Shown here one piece after another: positions 44,272 through 53,189 of a DNA stretch of 64,000 nucleotides. Each line of letters begins with the position of its first letter. Within the stretch, counting starts at the first letter, position 1. The notes below the pieces were generated by a model that ran no database searches, was not told the origin of the DNA, and was given only the letters and a program-made list of their open reading frames with translations. The position numbers and the translations under genes are program-made. This stretch comes from Amygdalobacter nucleatus (GTDB taxonomy: Bacteria > Bacillota > Clostridia > Saccharofermentanales > Fastidiosipilaceae): assembly GCF_029167365.1 (NCBI RefSeq), contig NZ_JARFNM010000001.1, positions 434,001 through 498,000 of the forward strand, written 5' to 3'.

Positions 44272-45570
44272 ATGAAAAAGTTATTTTCAGTATTACTAGC
44301 TAGCTCAATGATGCTCGGCTTAGTAGCTTGCGCACCTAAGCAAGAGACTAAACCAGCTGCCAAAGAGACAAAAGCTGAGGCCAAAAAGAATGACAAGAAA
44401 GCTGATGAAACAAAGGCAGAAGCTACAAAGGTCACAGGTCAGAAGTATAGTTTGAAACTCTGGGGTTCACAGGATGACCAAGAGTTCTTGAAAGAGCGTG
44501 TTAAAGCTTTCCAAGAAGCTAACAAAGACAATGAATATGACATTCAATTGGGTGTTGTTGGTGAGCCTGATGCTCAGACAAAGGTATTGGAAGACGTTGA
44601 TGCAGCTGCTGATGTCTTTGCTTATCCTAACGATCAGATGAGAGGCTTAGTTGAGGCTAAGGCTTTGTACAAAATTTCTCGTCCTGATGATTTGAAGCAA
44701 ATCAAAGAAGAAGGCACAGGTCTTGAGGCCTTCACAATGGGTGAGAATGTTTATGGCTTCCCATTTGCTGCAGATAATGGTTACTTCTTGTACTATGATA
44801 GCCGCTTCTTCAGCGCTGACGATGTCAAGGATTTGGATAAGATGCTCGAGAAAGCAAAGGCTGCTAACAAGAAAGTTGGCATGGATATTTCCAATGGTTG
44901 GTATATCGCTTCCTTCTTCTTGGCTAATGGCGGTAAGTTCGAAGTTGACAAAGACGGTATCCAAAAGGTTAACTTCAATGATGAAAACGGCGTTGCAGCC
45001 GGCGAAGCTATCAAGGCTTTCACAGCTAACGAAGCTTTCATGACAGGTACAGATGATGAGTTCAAGGCTGCTTTGAAGGACGGCAAATTGGTTGCTTTCG
45101 TTTCTGGTACATGGAACGCTGCTGACGTTAAGGGCATTTTAGGCGAAGGCTATGCTGCAACTAAGTTGCCAGAAGCTACAATCGCTGGCCAGAAGAAACA
45201 ATTAGGTTCATTCGCTGGTTACAAGGGTTATGGCGTTAATGCTCATACAAAGAGCCCAGTGGCAGCTATGGATCTAGCTCGTTTCTTGACAAGTGAAGAG
45301 TCTCAGGCTAAACGTTTTGAAATGCGTCAAACAGGCCCAGCTAACAAGAAGGTAGCTGCTAGTGAAGCTGTTAAGAAGGATGTTGCTTTGGCAGCATTGA
45401 TCGCTCAACAACCATTCGCTGTATCACAAAATGATGTTTTGGGCACATATTGGGGTCCAGCTGAAGCTTTCGGTACAACAATGGAAGCTAAGGATTACAG
45501 CAAGAGCGTTAAGGAATTACTTGATGAGATGGTAAAACAAATTCAAGTTAAGCAAGAAGCTAAAAAATGA
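44272..45570 (+). CDS. malE: maltodextrin-type ABC substrate-binding lipoprotein
   Basis: The 432-residue protein begins with a lipoprotein signal peptide ending LGLVAC, with lipidated Cys near residue 20, and a Lys/Ala/Glu-rich linker. The mature part resembles MalE/CUT1 binding proteins (LKLWGSQDDQEFLKERVKAF, then DVFAYPNDQMRGLVEAKALY and a AFVSGTWNAADVK segment). The maltose-type neighbours malF and malG and nearby glucan-degrading genes support a maltodextrin substrate. AAGGGGAGA selects ATG 44272. Codon use (GCT, AAG, TTG rich) is that of a highly expressed gene. A hairpin follows its stop. Confidence 0.9.
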   Translation: MKKLFSVLLASSMMLGLVACAPKQETKPAAKETKAEAKKNDKKADETKAEATKVTGQKYSLKLWGSQDDQEFLKERVKAFQEANKDNEYDIQLGVVGEPDAQTKVLEDVDAAADVFAYPNDQMRGLVEAKALYKISRPDDLKQIKEEGTGLEAFTMGENVYGFPFAADNGYFLYYDSRFFSADDVKDLDKMLEKAKAANKKVGMDISNGWYIASFFLANGGKFEVDKDGIQKVNFNDENGVAAGEAIKAFTANEAFMTGTDDEFKAALKDGKLVAFVSGTWNAADVKGILGEGYAATKLPEATIAGQKKQLGSFAGYKGYGVNAHTKSPVAAMDLARFLTSEESQAKRFEMRQTGPANKKVAASEAVKKDVALAALIAQQPFAVSQNDVLGTYWGPAEAFGTTMEAKDYSKSVKELLDEMVKQIQVKQEAKK

Positions 45571-45591
45571 GGCTTAGTTGCCGAGACGAGA

Positions 45592-45625
45592 GGTGGGCTC
45601 ATTAGTGAGCCTGCCTTTCTTTATT
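45592..45625 (+). terminator. intercistronic hairpin between malE and malF
   Basis: GGTGGGCTC (45592-45600) pairs with GAGCCTGCC (45607-45615), two pairs being G-T, and TTTCTTTATT follows. It probably ends most transcripts after malE so that the binding protein is made in excess over the permeases. Confidence 0.75.
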
Positions 45626-45637
45626 AAAGGGGACAGT

Positions 45638-47044
45638 ATGAGTAATTACATTAATAAGTTTAAGGCAACACTTGCAAAGCTTTTCCATGCAGTGGCTGCC
45701 TTTTTTGTTAATTACGTTACATTTTTTGTAAAAGGCGATTATAAGACTCGTCTGTCTTATATCGTGATGGGTGCAGGCAGCTTCCTTAATCATCAAGTTG
45801 TACATGGCCTAGCTTATTTATGCTTTGAGGTTGCTTTCATTGCTTATATGGTTAATGATGGCTTCTATTTCATTCGTATGCTTCCAACCTTAGGCACTCA
45901 GCAACAAGGTGAAGTTTTCGATGAAGCAACTGGCTTGTACATGGTACAAAAGGGCGATAACTCAATGCTCTTATTGTTATTCGGTGTTATCGCAATTGTC
46001 TTGTGGCTAGTTTTCATTGCTCTCCATTACAGTAACGTTAAACATGCTTACAAAAATCAATGCTTAATTGCAGAAGGTAAGCGTCCAGAATCTTTCAAAG
46101 AGGAATGTCAAGCCTTACTCAATGAGCGTTTCCACGTTACAATTTTAGCATTGCCAGCTATTTTAACTATTTTATTTACTGTTTTGCCACTTATCTTCAT
46201 GATTTTGATGGCATTCACCAATTTCGATAAAAACCACCAACCACCGGGCAATCTGTTTACATGGGTTGGCTTGAGCAATTTCCATCAAGTCTTTGTCGGT
46301 AATCCTTTGTGGGCTAAGACTTTCCAGAAGTTGTTCGTTTGGACGATGATTTGGGCTTTCTTTGCTACGTTCTTGAACTACATTGCAGGCATTGTGTTGG
46401 CTTTGATCATCAATCAGAAGCGAGTCCGTTTCAAGAAGTTGTGGCGTACAATGTTCGTTATCACGATTGCTGTACCTCAATTCGTGTCCTTGCTGTTGGT
46501 TTCCAAATTCTTGTTGGATCAAGGTCCTTTGAACGGCTTGTTACTCAACTTAGGTTGGATCAAGCATTACATCCCATTCTTGAGCAATGCATTGTTAGCT
46601 AAGATTACAGTTATCGTGGTCAACTTGTGGGTTGGTATTCCATATACCATGTTGATCTGCACCGGTATTTTGATGAATATTCCGCAAAACTTGTATGAGG
46701 CTTCCTTGATTGATGGCGCTAGCCCTTTCAAACAATTTACCAAAATTACAATGCCTTACATGTTGCAGGTAACTACCCCTTACTTGATTACCCAGTTTGT
46801 TGGTAACATCAATAACTTTAACGTCATTTACCTCTTAACAGGTGGTGATCCTAAAACTTTGGATTTGTATCAAGCAGGTGAAACTGATTTGCTCGTAACT
46901 TGGTTGTATAAGTTGACGGTATCTGAGAAGAACTACGCCTTGGCTAGTACGATTGGTATTATCATCTTCGTTATTACCGCTGTGATCAGTTTGATTGCCT
47001 ATAACAACGCTAAAGCAGTAAAAGAGGAGGATCAGTTCCAATGA
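45638..47044 (+). CDS. malF: maltodextrin ABC permease MalF
   Basis: The 468-residue protein has extra N-terminal membrane segments before the core, as in MalF of Gram-positive bacteria, and a six-helix permease core. The EAA loop that contacts the ATPase is EASLIDGASPFKQFTKITMP near residue 350. AAAGGGGA selects ATG 45638. Its stop overlaps the malG start (ATGA). No malK gene is adjacent, so a shared MsmK-type ATPase elsewhere is expected. Confidence 0.92.
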   Translation: MSNYINKFKATLAKLFHAVAAFFVNYVTFFVKGDYKTRLSYIVMGAGSFLNHQVVHGLAYLCFEVAFIAYMVNDGFYFIRMLPTLGTQQQGEVFDEATGLYMVQKGDNSMLLLLFGVIAIVLWLVFIALHYSNVKHAYKNQCLIAEGKRPESFKEECQALLNERFHVTILALPAILTILFTVLPLIFMILMAFTNFDKNHQPPGNLFTWVGLSNFHQVFVGNPLWAKTFQKLFVWTMIWAFFATFLNYIAGIVLALIINQKRVRFKKLWRTMFVITIAVPQFVSLLLVSKFLLDQGPLNGLLLNLGWIKHYIPFLSNALLAKITVIVVNLWVGIPYTMLICTGILMNIPQNLYEASLIDGASPFKQFTKITMPYMLQVTTPYLITQFVGNINNFNVIYLLTGGDPKTLDLYQAGETDLLVTWLYKLTVSEKNYALASTIGIIIFVITAVISLIAYNNAKAVKEEDQFQ

Positions 47045-47901
47045 AGAAATATTCATCACTTAAAGCTTCCCATTTACTCTATGATATTTTTATCCATCTA
47101 TTCTTGCTGGTACTTTCAGTTATTTGGATTTTGCCAGTTGTTTGGTTGGTCATGCAAAGTTTCCGTGAGGAAAAGGGCGCTTTCATTTCGTATATTGTGC
47201 CAAAGGGCTGGACTTTAGCTAACTATACTAATTTGTTTACAGATACGAAGCTCTTCAACTTCCCACTCTGGTTTATGAATACCTTTGCTGTTGCTGTGTT
47301 CTCATGTATCATCACAACAATTTTGGTTTTGTTGACAGGTTATGCTTTCAGTCGTTTGAGATTCGCTGCTCGTAAACCGTTGATGAATGTTATCCTTGTT
47401 TTGGGTATGTTCCCAGGCTTTATGAGTATGATTGCGATTTATCATATTTTGAAGGCATTTGGTTTGACCCAAACCTTGCTAGCACTAGTTTTGGTGTATA
47501 GCGGTGGTGCAGCTATGGGCTACTATATTGTTAAGGGCTTCTTTGACACTGTTCCCAGAAGTATTGATGAGGCTGCCTTAGTTGATGGTTGCACGAAGAA
47601 TCAGGTTTTCTGGAATATCATTTTGCCAATGAGTAAACCGGTTGTTATCTATACGATTTTGACATCATTTATTGGTCCTTGGGTCGATTTTATTTTCGTA
47701 TCCGTTATCATGAAAGATGCCTATAACAAATATACTGTCGCACTTGGCTTGTATCAGATGCTGTCACGTGAAAATATTTATAACTATTTCACTGAGTTCT
47801 GCGCTGGCGCCGTTATAGTCGCTATCCCAATTACGATTCTGTTTATTTCAATGCAGAAGTACTATGTTGGTGGTGTGACTGCTGGTGGTGCTAAAGGCTG
47901 A
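47041..47901 (+). CDS. malG: maltodextrin ABC permease MalG
   Basis: The 286-residue protein has six predicted helices and the EAA loop DEAALVDGCTKNQVFWNIIL near residue 180. It pairs with MalF to form the membrane channel. AGAGGAGG inside the end of malF supplies the ribosome binding site, and the start overlaps the malF stop by four bases. A strong terminator follows. Confidence 0.93.
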   Translation: MKKYSSLKASHLLYDIFIHLFLLVLSVIWILPVVWLVMQSFREEKGAFISYIVPKGWTLANYTNLFTDTKLFNFPLWFMNTFAVAVFSCIITTILVLLTGYAFSRLRFAARKPLMNVILVLGMFPGFMSMIAIYHILKAFGLTQTLLALVLVYSGGAAMGYYIVKGFFDTVPRSIDEAALVDGCTKNQVFWNIILPMSKPVVIYTILTSFIGPWVDFIFVSVIMKDAYNKYTVALGLYQMLSRENIYNYFTEFCAGAVIVAIPITILFISMQKYYVGGVTAGGAKG

Positions 47902-47923
47902 TATAGCTTTGGTGTTAGACTTA

Positions 47924-47952
47924 AAAGGGAGCAAGCAATTGCTCCTTTTTTT
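47924..47952 (+). terminator. intrinsic terminator after malG
   Basis: GGAGCAA (47928-47934) pairs with TTGCTCC (47939-47945) around GCAA, with seven T after it and A before it, so it may also act for the minus-strand tRNA genes that converge on it. Confidence 0.9.
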
Positions 47953-48064
47953 ATGCCCATATGAAGAGGTGAGGGGGGAGCTTCGGATTAAATAACAATA
48001 TGTGTCTGACTTAAAAAGAGTATAAAAAAAGCAACTATCGCTAGTTGCAACTGAATATAAAAAA

Positions 48065-48137
48065 TGGAAGATGCCGGGCTCGAACCGACGACCCCCTGCT
48101 TGTAAGGCAGGTGCTCTCCCAGCTGAGCTAATCTTCC
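48065..48137 (-). tRNA. tRNA-Val (anticodon TAC)
   Basis: A 73-base tRNA on the minus strand: acceptor GGAAGAT/ATCTTCC, D-arm TAGCTCAGCTGGGAGAGC, anticodon stem CTGCC/GGCAG around loop TTTACAA-type sequence with TAC, and GGTTCGAGCCC T-arm; discriminator A. CCA is not encoded. Confidence 0.95.
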
Positions 48138-48145
48138 ATAAAAAA

Positions 48146-48227
48146 TGCTGGCGGCCGGAGTCGAACCGGCACGGGTCGCCCCGCTGGATTTTGAGTCCAG
48201 TACGTCTACCAATTCCATCACGCCAGC
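48146..48227 (-). tRNA. tRNA-Leu (anticodon CAA)
   Basis: An 82-base class II tRNA on the minus strand, upstream of tRNA-Val. Acceptor GCTGGCG/CGCCAGC, anticodon stem CTGGA/TCCAG around CTCAAAA, a long variable arm and GGTTCGACTCC. It reads TTG codons, which are frequent in this window. Confidence 0.95.
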
Positions 48228-48307
48228 AAATGCTGTGAACAGGTAAGATAATAAGTGAAAGAGAATCATTTGTCAATAGGCAAATTTGCGATTTGATTTA
48301 ATTAGCA

Positions 48308-48391
48308 TGTGATAAATATGTGATAAATCACGAGACTGGCAATTTTGGCTTTTAAGTTTGGCCGAATTGTGATAAATTCAGAATGATAAAT
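48308..48391 (+). repeat. TGTGATAAAT repeats upstream of glgP
   Basis: The 10-base unit TGTGATAAAT occurs at 48308-48317, 48319-48328 and 48368-48377, with a shorter TGATAAAT at 48384-48391. The second copy extends into an inverted repeat GTGAT-AA-ATCAC (48320-48331). A TATAAA at 48402-48407 may be the glgP -10 box, so these could be regulator sites around the promoter. Confidence 0.6.
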
Positions 48392-48428
48392 TAGTTTTGC
48401 ATATAAAACGAAACAAAGGGAGTAAATC

Positions 48429-50843
48429 ATGTTTTTTGATACTAAAGAAAGTTTTAAGCAGGCTTTTGTCGAGACTTTGCGTAGCAATTACGGTAAGTCA
48501 ATCGAACAGGCAACAGATGTTGAGAAATTTTTGACTTTAGCAAGTTTAGTTAAGGCACATGCCAATTCCAATGTTTACAAGACAAACACTTATCTTGAAA
48601 AACAGGCAGCCAAGAAGATGTATTACTTTAGCTTGGAATTTTTGCTTGGCCGTTTGTTAACTAATAATTTAATGAACCTAGGTTTGTATAAGGTAGTGCA
48701 AGAGGGCTTAGCTGATTTCGGCATTGATTTGAATACACTTGAAGATATTGAAAGTGATGCTGGTTTAGGTAACGGTGGTTTAGGCCGCTTGGCAGCTTGT
48801 TTCCTAGATTCACTTGCGACATTGCATTTGCCAGGTAATGGTAATACTATCCGTTATCAGTATGGTTTGTTCAAACAACTTATTACTAACAACGAGCAGG
48901 TAGAAGTTCCTGATCAATGGCTGCGTTATGGCAATGCCTGGGAAACACGTCATCCTGATGAAGCAGTTAAAGTTAAGTTCTATGGTGATGTTAGAATCAC
49001 AATGAATTACGAAACAGGTCGTTTGAACTTTGAACATGTGAATGCACAAGAGGTTTTGGCTGTTCCATATGATATGCCAGTTGTTGGTGCTGATACTAAG
49101 TGCACAAATGTGTTAAGAATGTGGTCAGCCGAAGCTAGCGATAATTTCCCAGCTGATCAAGATTTTATCAAATACCTTAACAGCATTAACAAAATTTGCT
49201 TGAATGTTTACCCAGATGACAGCACGGTTGAAGGTAAATACATCCGTATTAAGCAAGAGTATTTCTTTATTGCAGCTGGTTTAGGCAGCATTGTACGTGA
49301 GCATTTGAAGCAGAATCCTAATTTGGATAATTTCGCTGAGAAGGTTTGTATTCAGTTGAATGATACACACCCTGCTATGAGCGTTGCAGAGTTAATGCGT
49401 ATTTTCCTTGATGAATACAATTATGAGTGGGATAAGGCTTGGTCAATCGTCAGCAAGGTCTTTGCTTACACTAACCATACAGTTATGCAAGAAGCTTTGG
49501 AGAAGTGGCCAGTTGAATATATTCGTACACTTTTACCACGTGTATATACCATCATTGAAGAAATTAACCGTCGCTTCCGTGAAACTGTTTACAATCAATC
49601 ACATGACCGTGATTTGGTTGAGCGCACAGCCATTATCCAAGACAATCAAGTCAAGATGGCTCATTTGAGTATTGTTGGCTCATTCAGCGTTAACGGCGTT
49701 GCTAAGTTGCATAGTAAGATCTTGGTTGAGGATCTATTCAGAGACTTCTTTAACTTGATGCCGGAGAAATTCAACAACAAGACAAATGGTATTACTCAAA
49801 GAAGATGGCTCTTGTATTCCAACCCTGAACTTACAAACTTGTTGGAAAAGACAATTGGACCTGAATTTAAGCACGACTTCACACAGATTGAGAAGTTGGA
49901 GCAATATATTGACGATAAGAAATTGCAAGAGGCGTTCTTGAAAGTTAAGTATCAACGTAAGTTGGCTCTTTGCCGTTTCCTAAAGGATAATTATCAGATC
50001 GAAGTTGATCCAAATTCTATTTTCGATACACAGGCAAAACGTTTGCACGCTTATAAGCGTCAACTTTTGAACATTTTGCATGTAATTTACCTTTATCAAA
50101 GAATTAAGCAATATCCAACTTTCACAATGCCAAAGACGACTTTCCTCTTTGGTGCCAAGGCAGCTCCAGCTTATGTTTTAGCTAAGAAAATCATTAAGTT
50201 AATTAACTGTGTGGCTGAGAAAGTTGACAATGATCCAGTTGCATCTAAGTTCATCAAAGTTGTATTCATTCCAAACTATCGTGTTACAGTTGCTGAATAC
50301 TTGATGAATGCGAGCGATGTTTCTGAACAAATTTCAACAGCTGGTAAGGAAGCTTCTGGTACAGGTAATATGAAGTTCATGATGAACGGTGCAATTACCT
50401 TAGGTACTTTGGATGGTGCTAACGTTGAAATTTCAGAGCGAGTTGGCCTTGAAAATTGTGAAATTTTCGGTCTCAAAGCTAATGAAATTGAGAATATGCG
50501 TTCTACTTATTCCAGTGTTGACTATTACAAGCAAGACGCCCGTATCAAGCAAGCTGTAGATTCCTTGTTGGACGGTACATTCAGTTCTGTTCAAGATGAT
50601 TTCATCGATATTTACAATGACTTGATCATTCGTAATGATGAGTACTTTGTTTTGGCCGATTTTGCTGCTTATGTCAAAGCCCATGAGCATATCAATGCTC
50701 TTTACAGTGATCGTTCTGCTTGGGCAAGACTTTGCTTACTCAATATTGCTAAGAGCGCTTATTTCTCATCCGACCGAACAATCCTTGATTATGTTCGTGA
50801 TGTATGGCATATCAAAGCAATTGACAATTCAAAGTTGAAGTAG
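48429..50843 (+). CDS. glgP: glycogen/maltodextrin phosphorylase
   Basis: The 804-residue enzyme cleaves alpha-1,4-glucans with phosphate to give glucose 1-phosphate. Marks include the N-terminal YYFSLEFLLGRLL and DAGLGNGGLGRLAACFLDS, then TNGITQRRWLL, RLHAYKRQLLN and the pyridoxal phosphate lysine site EASGTGNMKFMMNGA near residue 640 with GTLDGANVEI. Length is normal. AAAGGGAG precedes the ATG. With the upstream maltodextrin importer and the downstream pullulanase it forms a glucan-degradation set. A hairpin ends the unit. Confidence 0.97.
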   Translation: MFFDTKESFKQAFVETLRSNYGKSIEQATDVEKFLTLASLVKAHANSNVYKTNTYLEKQAAKKMYYFSLEFLLGRLLTNNLMNLGLYKVVQEGLADFGIDLNTLEDIESDAGLGNGGLGRLAACFLDSLATLHLPGNGNTIRYQYGLFKQLITNNEQVEVPDQWLRYGNAWETRHPDEAVKVKFYGDVRITMNYETGRLNFEHVNAQEVLAVPYDMPVVGADTKCTNVLRMWSAEASDNFPADQDFIKYLNSINKICLNVYPDDSTVEGKYIRIKQEYFFIAAGLGSIVREHLKQNPNLDNFAEKVCIQLNDTHPAMSVAELMRIFLDEYNYEWDKAWSIVSKVFAYTNHTVMQEALEKWPVEYIRTLLPRVYTIIEEINRRFRETVYNQSHDRDLVERTAIIQDNQVKMAHLSIVGSFSVNGVAKLHSKILVEDLFRDFFNLMPEKFNNKTNGITQRRWLLYSNPELTNLLEKTIGPEFKHDFTQIEKLEQYIDDKKLQEAFLKVKYQRKLALCRFLKDNYQIEVDPNSIFDTQAKRLHAYKRQLLNILHVIYLYQRIKQYPTFTMPKTTFLFGAKAAPAYVLAKKIIKLINCVAEKVDNDPVASKFIKVVFIPNYRVTVAEYLMNASDVSEQISTAGKEASGTGNMKFMMNGAITLGTLDGANVEISERVGLENCEIFGLKANEIENMRSTYSSVDYYKQDARIKQAVDSLLDGTFSSVQDDFIDIYNDLIIRNDEYFVLADFAAYVKAHEHINALYSDRSAWARLCLLNIAKSAYFSSDRTILDYVRDVWHIKAIDNSKLK

Positions 50844-50854
50844 TCTAAGCTTTT

Positions 50855-50897
50855 AACAGCAAGCTACAGTGGCATGACTGTCGCTTGCTGTTCTTTT
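50855..50897 (+). terminator. hairpin terminator after glgP
   Basis: AACAGCAAGC (50855-50864) pairs with GCTTGCTGTT (50883-50892), with an inner ACAGT/ACTGT. CTTTTG follows, a weak T-run, so read-through to the pullulanase gene 26 bases later is likely. Confidence 0.7.
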
Positions 50898-50917
50898 GTC
50901 TAGCAAAGGATAAAAAT

Positions 50918-53071
50918 ATGCGGGTTGAATGTTTTATTGATGACTATCGTTTGCTGCGATTTAAGCTCTACAAGCCAGTTGATCCAGCTTGTGTGCAAAC
51001 ATGGCAGCTTTTTTGTGATGATAAAGCTGTAAATTGTCAATTCCAAATTGCCAAAGAATCAGATAGCGCTTATTTAGTGGAAGCTAAGTTAGAGGCTGAT
51101 TGCCGATATGGTGAGGTTTATCGCCTAGCTTGGAAAGAGGCTAAATCAAGTGATTTGCACTATTCATTACCAGCTAAATGGCGACATATTGTTTCAACAG
51201 AACGCTTTGATCAGCATTATTTTTATCAAGGGCAAGATTTAGGCCCACAATACACCAAGAAAATGACTACGTTCAAAGTGTGGGCTCCGACAGCTAATCA
51301 AGTGAGTTTGCATATACTAGGTCAAGCCAAAGATATTATGCAGCCTGATTATTCTCTAAAATGTCAGCCTGGGACGAAAGGTAAATTGTGTGATGAATTT
51401 TATCCTATGGAGCGCGGGCATAAAGGCGTTTATACAGTTACTGTGCATGGCGATTTGGATCAGATAGCTTATGTCTATGAACTGAATTTCAATGGTGAGC
51501 ATAAGAGCGCTATCGACCCTTATAGTTACGCTAGTTTGCGTGATGCAGAAGCTTCAGTTGTGGTTAATCCAGCCAAATTTTTGCACAAAGTATATAAACC
51601 CAAAACTGTCTGTAAGTCTAACGTTGATGCTGTTGTTTATGAGCTGAGTGTCCGCGATTTGACCATGCACAGTTCTAGTGATGTGAAAGAAAAGGGTAAG
51701 TTCCTAGGCCTAACTGAAACAGGTACGAATATCTTTGGTCGTCCTACTGGCTTAGATTACCTGACTAGTTTGGGTATTACCCATGTTCAGCTCATGCCTG
51801 TGCTTGATTTTGACTCTTATCCTGAAGCTGATTACTACAGTTCCTATAACTGGGGTTATGATCCCAAGCAATACAATGTTGTAGAAGGCTCATTCCTTAG
51901 TGAAGATACGCCATATAATCGGGTCAATGAATTAAGGCATGTAGTAGATGTTTTACACCAGCATGATTTAAGAGTTAATCTTGATGTAGTTTTCAATCAT
52001 GTAGGGCATGCAGATGATTATGCTTTAGAAAAACTGGTGCCATATTACCCGTTCCGTTACTTTGATACAGAATATCTGTCAAATGGTTCATTTTGTGGTA
52101 ATGAAATTCGCTCGGAAGCTAAGATGCTGCGCAAATACATTGTCGATATGTGCGTGCGCTATGTGCAAATTTTCGATATTGACGGCTTGCGCTTTGATTT
52201 GATGGGCTTGCTTGACATTACGACAATGAATGAAATTGCTTATACACTTAAGCAACTTAAGCCAAACTTCATGATCTATGGTGAGGGCTGGAATATGCCA
52301 ACTGTTTTGGCTGACAATATGAAAGCGATGATGTATCACAATTACAAAATGCCAGATATTGGCTTTTTCAATGATGCCTTCAGAGATACGATCAAAGGAA
52401 AAACTTCTATGGATGCCATCTGTGATTGTGGCTATTGCTTAGGCAACTTGGGCAAAGTGCAATTAGCGAAGGACCTTCTGCTAGGTTCCTGTTTAGATGG
52501 ACGCTTGCGTAGCTGCAGTCAGTCAATCAACTATTTGGAATGTCACGATAACATGACATTTTTCGATAAATTACAGCACTGTCATGCTGCAAGTGATGCT
52601 TTTGAGTGCAAACAACGCGTTAAGCTGGGCTTAGCTTTGACCATTTTAGCGCAAGGTGTGCCGTTTATTCACTGCGGTCAAGAATTCATGCGTAGCAAGG
52701 GTGGAGCTGATAACACCTATAATGCTGGTGACAAACCGAATGCAATCAATTGGTACGATACGATTAAACAGCATGACGTGGTTGATTATTGCCGTGCTTT
52801 AATTAAGTTAAGACGTGAAAATCCAGAATTTCGCTTAAAGTCTCCAGCTCAAATAGCCAAAGCTTGCAGCTTTGAGGACTTTTATGATATTTTGCTTTAC
52901 AAAATCAATGACTTAACAGTCTATATCAATCCAACTCCTTATGATTACAAATATCAGTTGAAACGAAAAGCACGTATTCTTTTGGCTGATAAAATGCAAC
53001 TTCATAATAATGAGGTGGAGGGAGAACTCAAAATAGCAGCTATGAGCATTGTGGTGACACGCAATTTATAG
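50918..53071 (+). CDS. pulA: type I pullulanase (GH13)
   Basis: The 717-residue protein debranches alpha-1,6 links of pullulan, limit dextrin or glycogen. The CBM48-like domain lies at about residues 105-215 (TFKVWAPTANQVSLHI). The catalytic barrel carries the pullulanase signature YNWGYDPKQYNV, NLDVVFNHVGH, GLRFDLMGLLD (nucleophile Asp), IYGEGWNMP (acid Glu) and LECHDNMTFFD. There is no signal peptide, so it is cytoplasmic. AAAGGAT selects ATG 50918. It fits downstream of glgP, as debranching completes phosphorolysis. Confidence 0.95.
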   Translation: MRVECFIDDYRLLRFKLYKPVDPACVQTWQLFCDDKAVNCQFQIAKESDSAYLVEAKLEADCRYGEVYRLAWKEAKSSDLHYSLPAKWRHIVSTERFDQHYFYQGQDLGPQYTKKMTTFKVWAPTANQVSLHILGQAKDIMQPDYSLKCQPGTKGKLCDEFYPMERGHKGVYTVTVHGDLDQIAYVYELNFNGEHKSAIDPYSYASLRDAEASVVVNPAKFLHKVYKPKTVCKSNVDAVVYELSVRDLTMHSSSDVKEKGKFLGLTETGTNIFGRPTGLDYLTSLGITHVQLMPVLDFDSYPEADYYSSYNWGYDPKQYNVVEGSFLSEDTPYNRVNELRHVVDVLHQHDLRVNLDVVFNHVGHADDYALEKLVPYYPFRYFDTEYLSNGSFCGNEIRSEAKMLRKYIVDMCVRYVQIFDIDGLRFDLMGLLDITTMNEIAYTLKQLKPNFMIYGEGWNMPTVLADNMKAMMYHNYKMPDIGFFNDAFRDTIKGKTSMDAICDCGYCLGNLGKVQLAKDLLLGSCLDGRLRSCSQSINYLECHDNMTFFDKLQHCHAASDAFECKQRVKLGLALTILAQGVPFIHCGQEFMRSKGGADNTYNAGDKPNAINWYDTIKQHDVVDYCRALIKLRRENPEFRLKSPAQIAKACSFEDFYDILLYKINDLTVYINPTPYDYKYQLKRKARILLADKMQLHNNEVEGELKIAAMSIVVTRNL

Positions 53072-53093
53072 TTTTAGTGATATTCATTAAAGA

Positions 53094-53124
53094 AAAGCAG
53101 CTTCTCATAGAGAAGCTGCTTTTT
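53094..53124 (+). terminator. intrinsic terminator after pulA
   Basis: AGCAGCTTCTC (53096-53106) pairs perfectly with GAGAAGCTGCT (53110-53120), followed by TTTTG. Confidence 0.88.
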
Positions 53125-53125
53125 G

Positions 53126-53154
53126 TTGACAGCTTGACTACATAGTGCTAACGT
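53126..53154 (+). promoter_or_regulatory. promoter of the GH16 gene
   Basis: TTGACA (53126-53131), a 17-base spacer and TAACGT (53149-53154) with an extended TG at 53146-53147. It starts directly in the T-run of the pulA terminator. Confidence 0.55.
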
Positions 53155-53189
53155 TGAACGAAAATGTTTGTAGAAAAGGTTGAAATAAC

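Noticed and set aside
47848-48276. Long minus-strand open frames over 47848-48276
   Set aside because: They run through the tRNA-Val and tRNA-Leu genes and the malG terminator; the translated tRNA sequence explains the open frames.
53094-53131. Overlap of pulA terminator and GH16 promoter as a special switch
   Set aside because: Close packing of a terminator and the next promoter is common in compact AT-rich genomes, and nothing else suggests coupling.
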